Positions 62,232-64,000 of a stretch of DNA of 64,000 bases are shown in pieces (position 1 is the stretch's first letter; every line of letters begins with the position of its first letter). Below the pieces are notes generated by a model that saw nothing but the letters and a program-made list of their open reading frames with translations, was not told the DNA's origin and made no database searches. This stretch comes from SSC4 sp964443225 (GTDB lineage: Bacteria > Chloroflexota > Anaerolineae > SSC4 > Amarolineaceae), in the NCBI GenBank assembly GCA_964443225.1, contig CAYUCC010000016.1, positions 19,192-83,191 on the forward strand, written 5' to 3'. Made by a program: the position numbers and the translations under genes.

Positions 62232-63131
62232 ATGAAACGTGCTGTGAGCATTAGCCTTGGAAGTTCCACCCGCAACAAGACGGTTGAGTTCGAGCTGCTT
62301 GGTGAGCAGGTGCGCATCGAGCGCATCGGCTGTGATGGTGACGAAAAGCAGGCGCAGCGCCTGTTCACCGAGATGGACGGTAAGGTCGATGCCATGGGGG
62401 TGGGGGGCATCGAACTGTACGTGCGCACCGGCGGTCGTGAGTATCCGCTGCGCGCTGGCTTGCAGCTGGTCAAGTATGTACGCCAAACGCCGGTGACCGA
62501 CGGGCGTGGCCTCAAGCATACACTGGAACGGCGCGTTGTGCAACTTGGCGAGCCCCAGCTCGACCGGCCGATTACGCCGCGTACGGCGTTCATGACGCTG
62601 GCCGTGGATCGTTACGGCATGGCCGAATCGTTCGTTGCCGCGGGCTTCGACGTCACCTTTGGTGATTTGATGTTCTCCCTGGGGCTTCCGCTGCCAATTC
62701 GGGGCATCAACAACCTCAAACGGTTGAGCCGGATATTGATGCCGTTCATGGTGCGGCTGCCGATTTCGGTGCTCTATCCAACCGGCGAGAGCCAGGAACA
62801 GATCGTACCCAAGTTCGAGAAGCAGTATCTCGGCAACGCGGTGGTGGCCGGTGATTTTCTGTATATCAAGCGCCACCTGCCCGAACGCCTGGCGGGCCAG
62901 GTCATCGTGACCAACACCACGACGGCGGATGATGTCGAACTCCTGCGCGCCCGCGGCGCCCATGCCATCATCACCAGCACGCCGCGCATCGAGGGTCGCT
63001 CGTTTGGCACGAACATGATGGAAGCGGCCCTCACCGCCATTGCCGGCAAGGGCCGCATTCTGACGAACGACGAGCTAGATGCCATGATCGACGCGGCCGG
63101 CTGGCAGCCCAGCGTACAGATTCTGAATTAG
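62232..63131 (+). CDS. quinate 5-dehydrogenase-like conserved protein
   Basis: 299 residues beginning MKRAVSISLGSSTRNKTVEF. Proteins with this start are, as I recall, labelled quinate 5-dehydrogenase in databases, but no classical shikimate/quinate-dehydrogenase motif is obvious; blocks such as VDAMGVGGIEL, GLKHTLERRVV and VIVTNTTTADDVELLRARGA are conserved-looking. Function should be considered unproven. Its 3' end overlaps the convergent glyS gene by 4 bp. Confidence 0.6.
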   Translation: MKRAVSISLGSSTRNKTVEFELLGEQVRIERIGCDGDEKQAQRLFTEMDGKVDAMGVGGIELYVRTGGREYPLRAGLQLVKYVRQTPVTDGRGLKHTLERRVVQLGEPQLDRPITPRTAFMTLAVDRYGMAESFVAAGFDVTFGDLMFSLGLPLPIRGINNLKRLSRILMPFMVRLPISVLYPTGESQEQIVPKFEKQYLGNAVVAGDFLYIKRHLPERLAGQVIVTNTTTADDVELLRARGAHAIITSTPRIEGRSFGTNMMEAALTAIAGKGRILTNDELDAMIDAAGWQPSVQILN

Positions 63132-64000
63132 AACCCCTGAACCCGCGTCAGATCGGCAATACCATCGGCCAGGCCGGTGATGTGTTGGAGCAAACCCAGG
63201 TTGGCGGCACGCTGCGCCGGATCTTCGGACATCACCATCACCTTGTCGAAGAAGCGGTTGATCGGCGCCGTCAGTTCGACCAGGACGTTAAATAAAACCT
63301 CGGCATCACTGGCCGGATTGACCTGGGCCTGGGCAACCAGGTAACTTTCGTAGAGCTGGCGCGCTTCGTCTGACAGCAGCCGCTCCGGCGTCAGCGGGTA
63401 TCGTTCGCTGACCGGGCGCACAATGCGTTTGGCGCGGGCATACGCCGTCAGTGCCGGCAGCCACTGCGGGCTTTCGGCGGCGACTTGCAGCGCCCGGACC
63501 GTACGTTGAGCCTCGAATGGATCGCTGCCGCGTGCCGCCAGCACCGCATCCACCAGGTCGTAACGATGGCCCTGGTCTTTCAGCACCTGCTCCAACCGGC
63601 GTGTGACAAACACGGCGGCATCCTCGATCACACCAGCTGCTGCGGTCACCGGTAGGAGGTCGGCGACCGCAGCCAGCCCGGCCCGCACGTCGAACGACAG
63701 CCTGTGCTCGATCAGGTTACTGACCACTCCCAACGCCGCGCGGCGCAGTCCAAACGGATCGGCCGAACCGGTGGGTGCCAGCCCGACGGCAAACAGGCCC
63801 GCCAGGCTGTCCAACCGATCGGCCAGACCAACGACCAGGCCGGCCAGGCTGGCGGGAGCGGCGTCGCCGGCGTAACGCGGCAGGTAGGCCTCGAAGATGG
63901 CCTGGGCCACCGCGGGCGGTTCGCCCGAATCGAGCGCATACTGCCGGCCCATGGTCCCCTGCAGCGACGTCATCTCGACCACCATGTGCGTCGCCAGGTC
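63128..64000 (-). CDS. glyS: glycyl-tRNA synthetase beta subunit (partial)
   Basis: C-terminal ~290 residues; the gene continues beyond the window. MVVEMTSLQGTMGRQYALDS, then IFEAYLPRYAGDAAPASLAG, LADRLDSLAGLFAVGLAPTG and SADPFGLRRAALGVV are typical of the GlyS catalytic/HD-like region, and the tail holds the anticodon-binding part (PINRFFDKVMVMSEDPAQRA). It charges tRNA-Gly together with the alpha subunit. Confidence 0.95.
   Translation of the reverse strand, partial: DLATHMVVEMTSLQGTMGRQYALDSGEPPAVAQAIFEAYLPRYAGDAAPASLAGLVVGLADRLDSLAGLFAVGLAPTGSADPFGLRRAALGVVSNLIEHRLSFDVRAGLAAVADLLPVTAAAGVIEDAAVFVTRRLEQVLKDQGHRYDLVDAVLAARGSDPFEAQRTVRALQVAAESPQWLPALTAYARAKRIVRPVSERYPLTPERLLSDEARQLYESYLVAQAQVNPASDAEVLFNVLVELTAPINRFFDKVMVMSEDPAQRAANLGLLQHITGLADGIADLTRVQGF

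Noticed and set aside
1..64000. tRNA or rRNA genes
   Set aside because: No cloverleaf-like or rRNA-like segment was noticed, although a covariance search could not be run.

Overview
This 64 kb window is high-GC DNA from an uncultured-type bacterium, most likely a Chloroflexota member of the Anaerolineae/Caldilineae kind. That is an inference from the gene content (caspase-STAND-WD40 giants, EAD1 domains, CHAT, DUF4058, DUF2442/DUF4160 pairs) and from the many short palindromic repeats between and inside genes. It contains a 100-N assembly gap inside a tandem repeat, so it is a scaffold. No tRNA, rRNA or CRISPR array was seen.

Layout. 1-1.5 kb: a TumA/TumE-type toxin-antitoxin (TA) pair and a truncated C39-like peptidase. 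1.5-28 kb: a caspase island with two short metacaspase-like proteins, three giant caspase-STAND NTPase-WD40 proteins, a decayed caspase-STAND pseudogene, a DUF2442/DUF4160 pair and a PIN-domain TA module. 28-34 kb: a Phd/RelE-type TA module, an SDR-like protein, an AbiEii-type nucleotidyltransferase pair, a broken AAA ATPase, and an MFS exporter with a TetR regulator. 34-42 kb: an EAD1-FGE protein, a second DUF2442/DUF4160 pair, then a SIR2-like gene overlapping a STAND NTPase gene whose C-terminal FGE (sulfatase-modifying-factor) domain carries the variable repeat of a diversity-generating retroelement (DGR). The reverse transcriptase, Avd and template repeat follow directly. 42-47.7 kb: DUF4058, a small antitoxin-like gene, a TPR-CHAT protease and a 68-bp tandem array. 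47.7-53.7 kb: an ECF sigma/anti-sigma pair, two genes sharing an upstream element, an EAD1 protein and a nucleotidyltransferase TA-like pair. 53.7-64 kb: mostly housekeeping or metabolic genes (CYTH-like, tandem glycosidase-like, PIG-L, SnoaL, ABM, DegV, SbcC, a quinate-dehydrogenase-like protein, GlyS).

The most important system is at 36.2-41.7 kb. Template (41590-41714) and variable (39781-39905) repeats differ at 16 positions, and at every one of them the template base is A; no non-A template base differs. This is the hallmark of adenine-directed DGR mutagenesis. The 13 altered residues lie in the FGE domain of a STAND NTPase that is translationally coupled to a SIR2-like effector. I infer an immune-type receptor with a self-diversifying sensor surface, sitting beside other conflict proteins (caspases, CHAT, EAD1). 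DGRs, STAND receptors and SIR2 effectors are each known; their combination in one compact operon is the feature to follow up.
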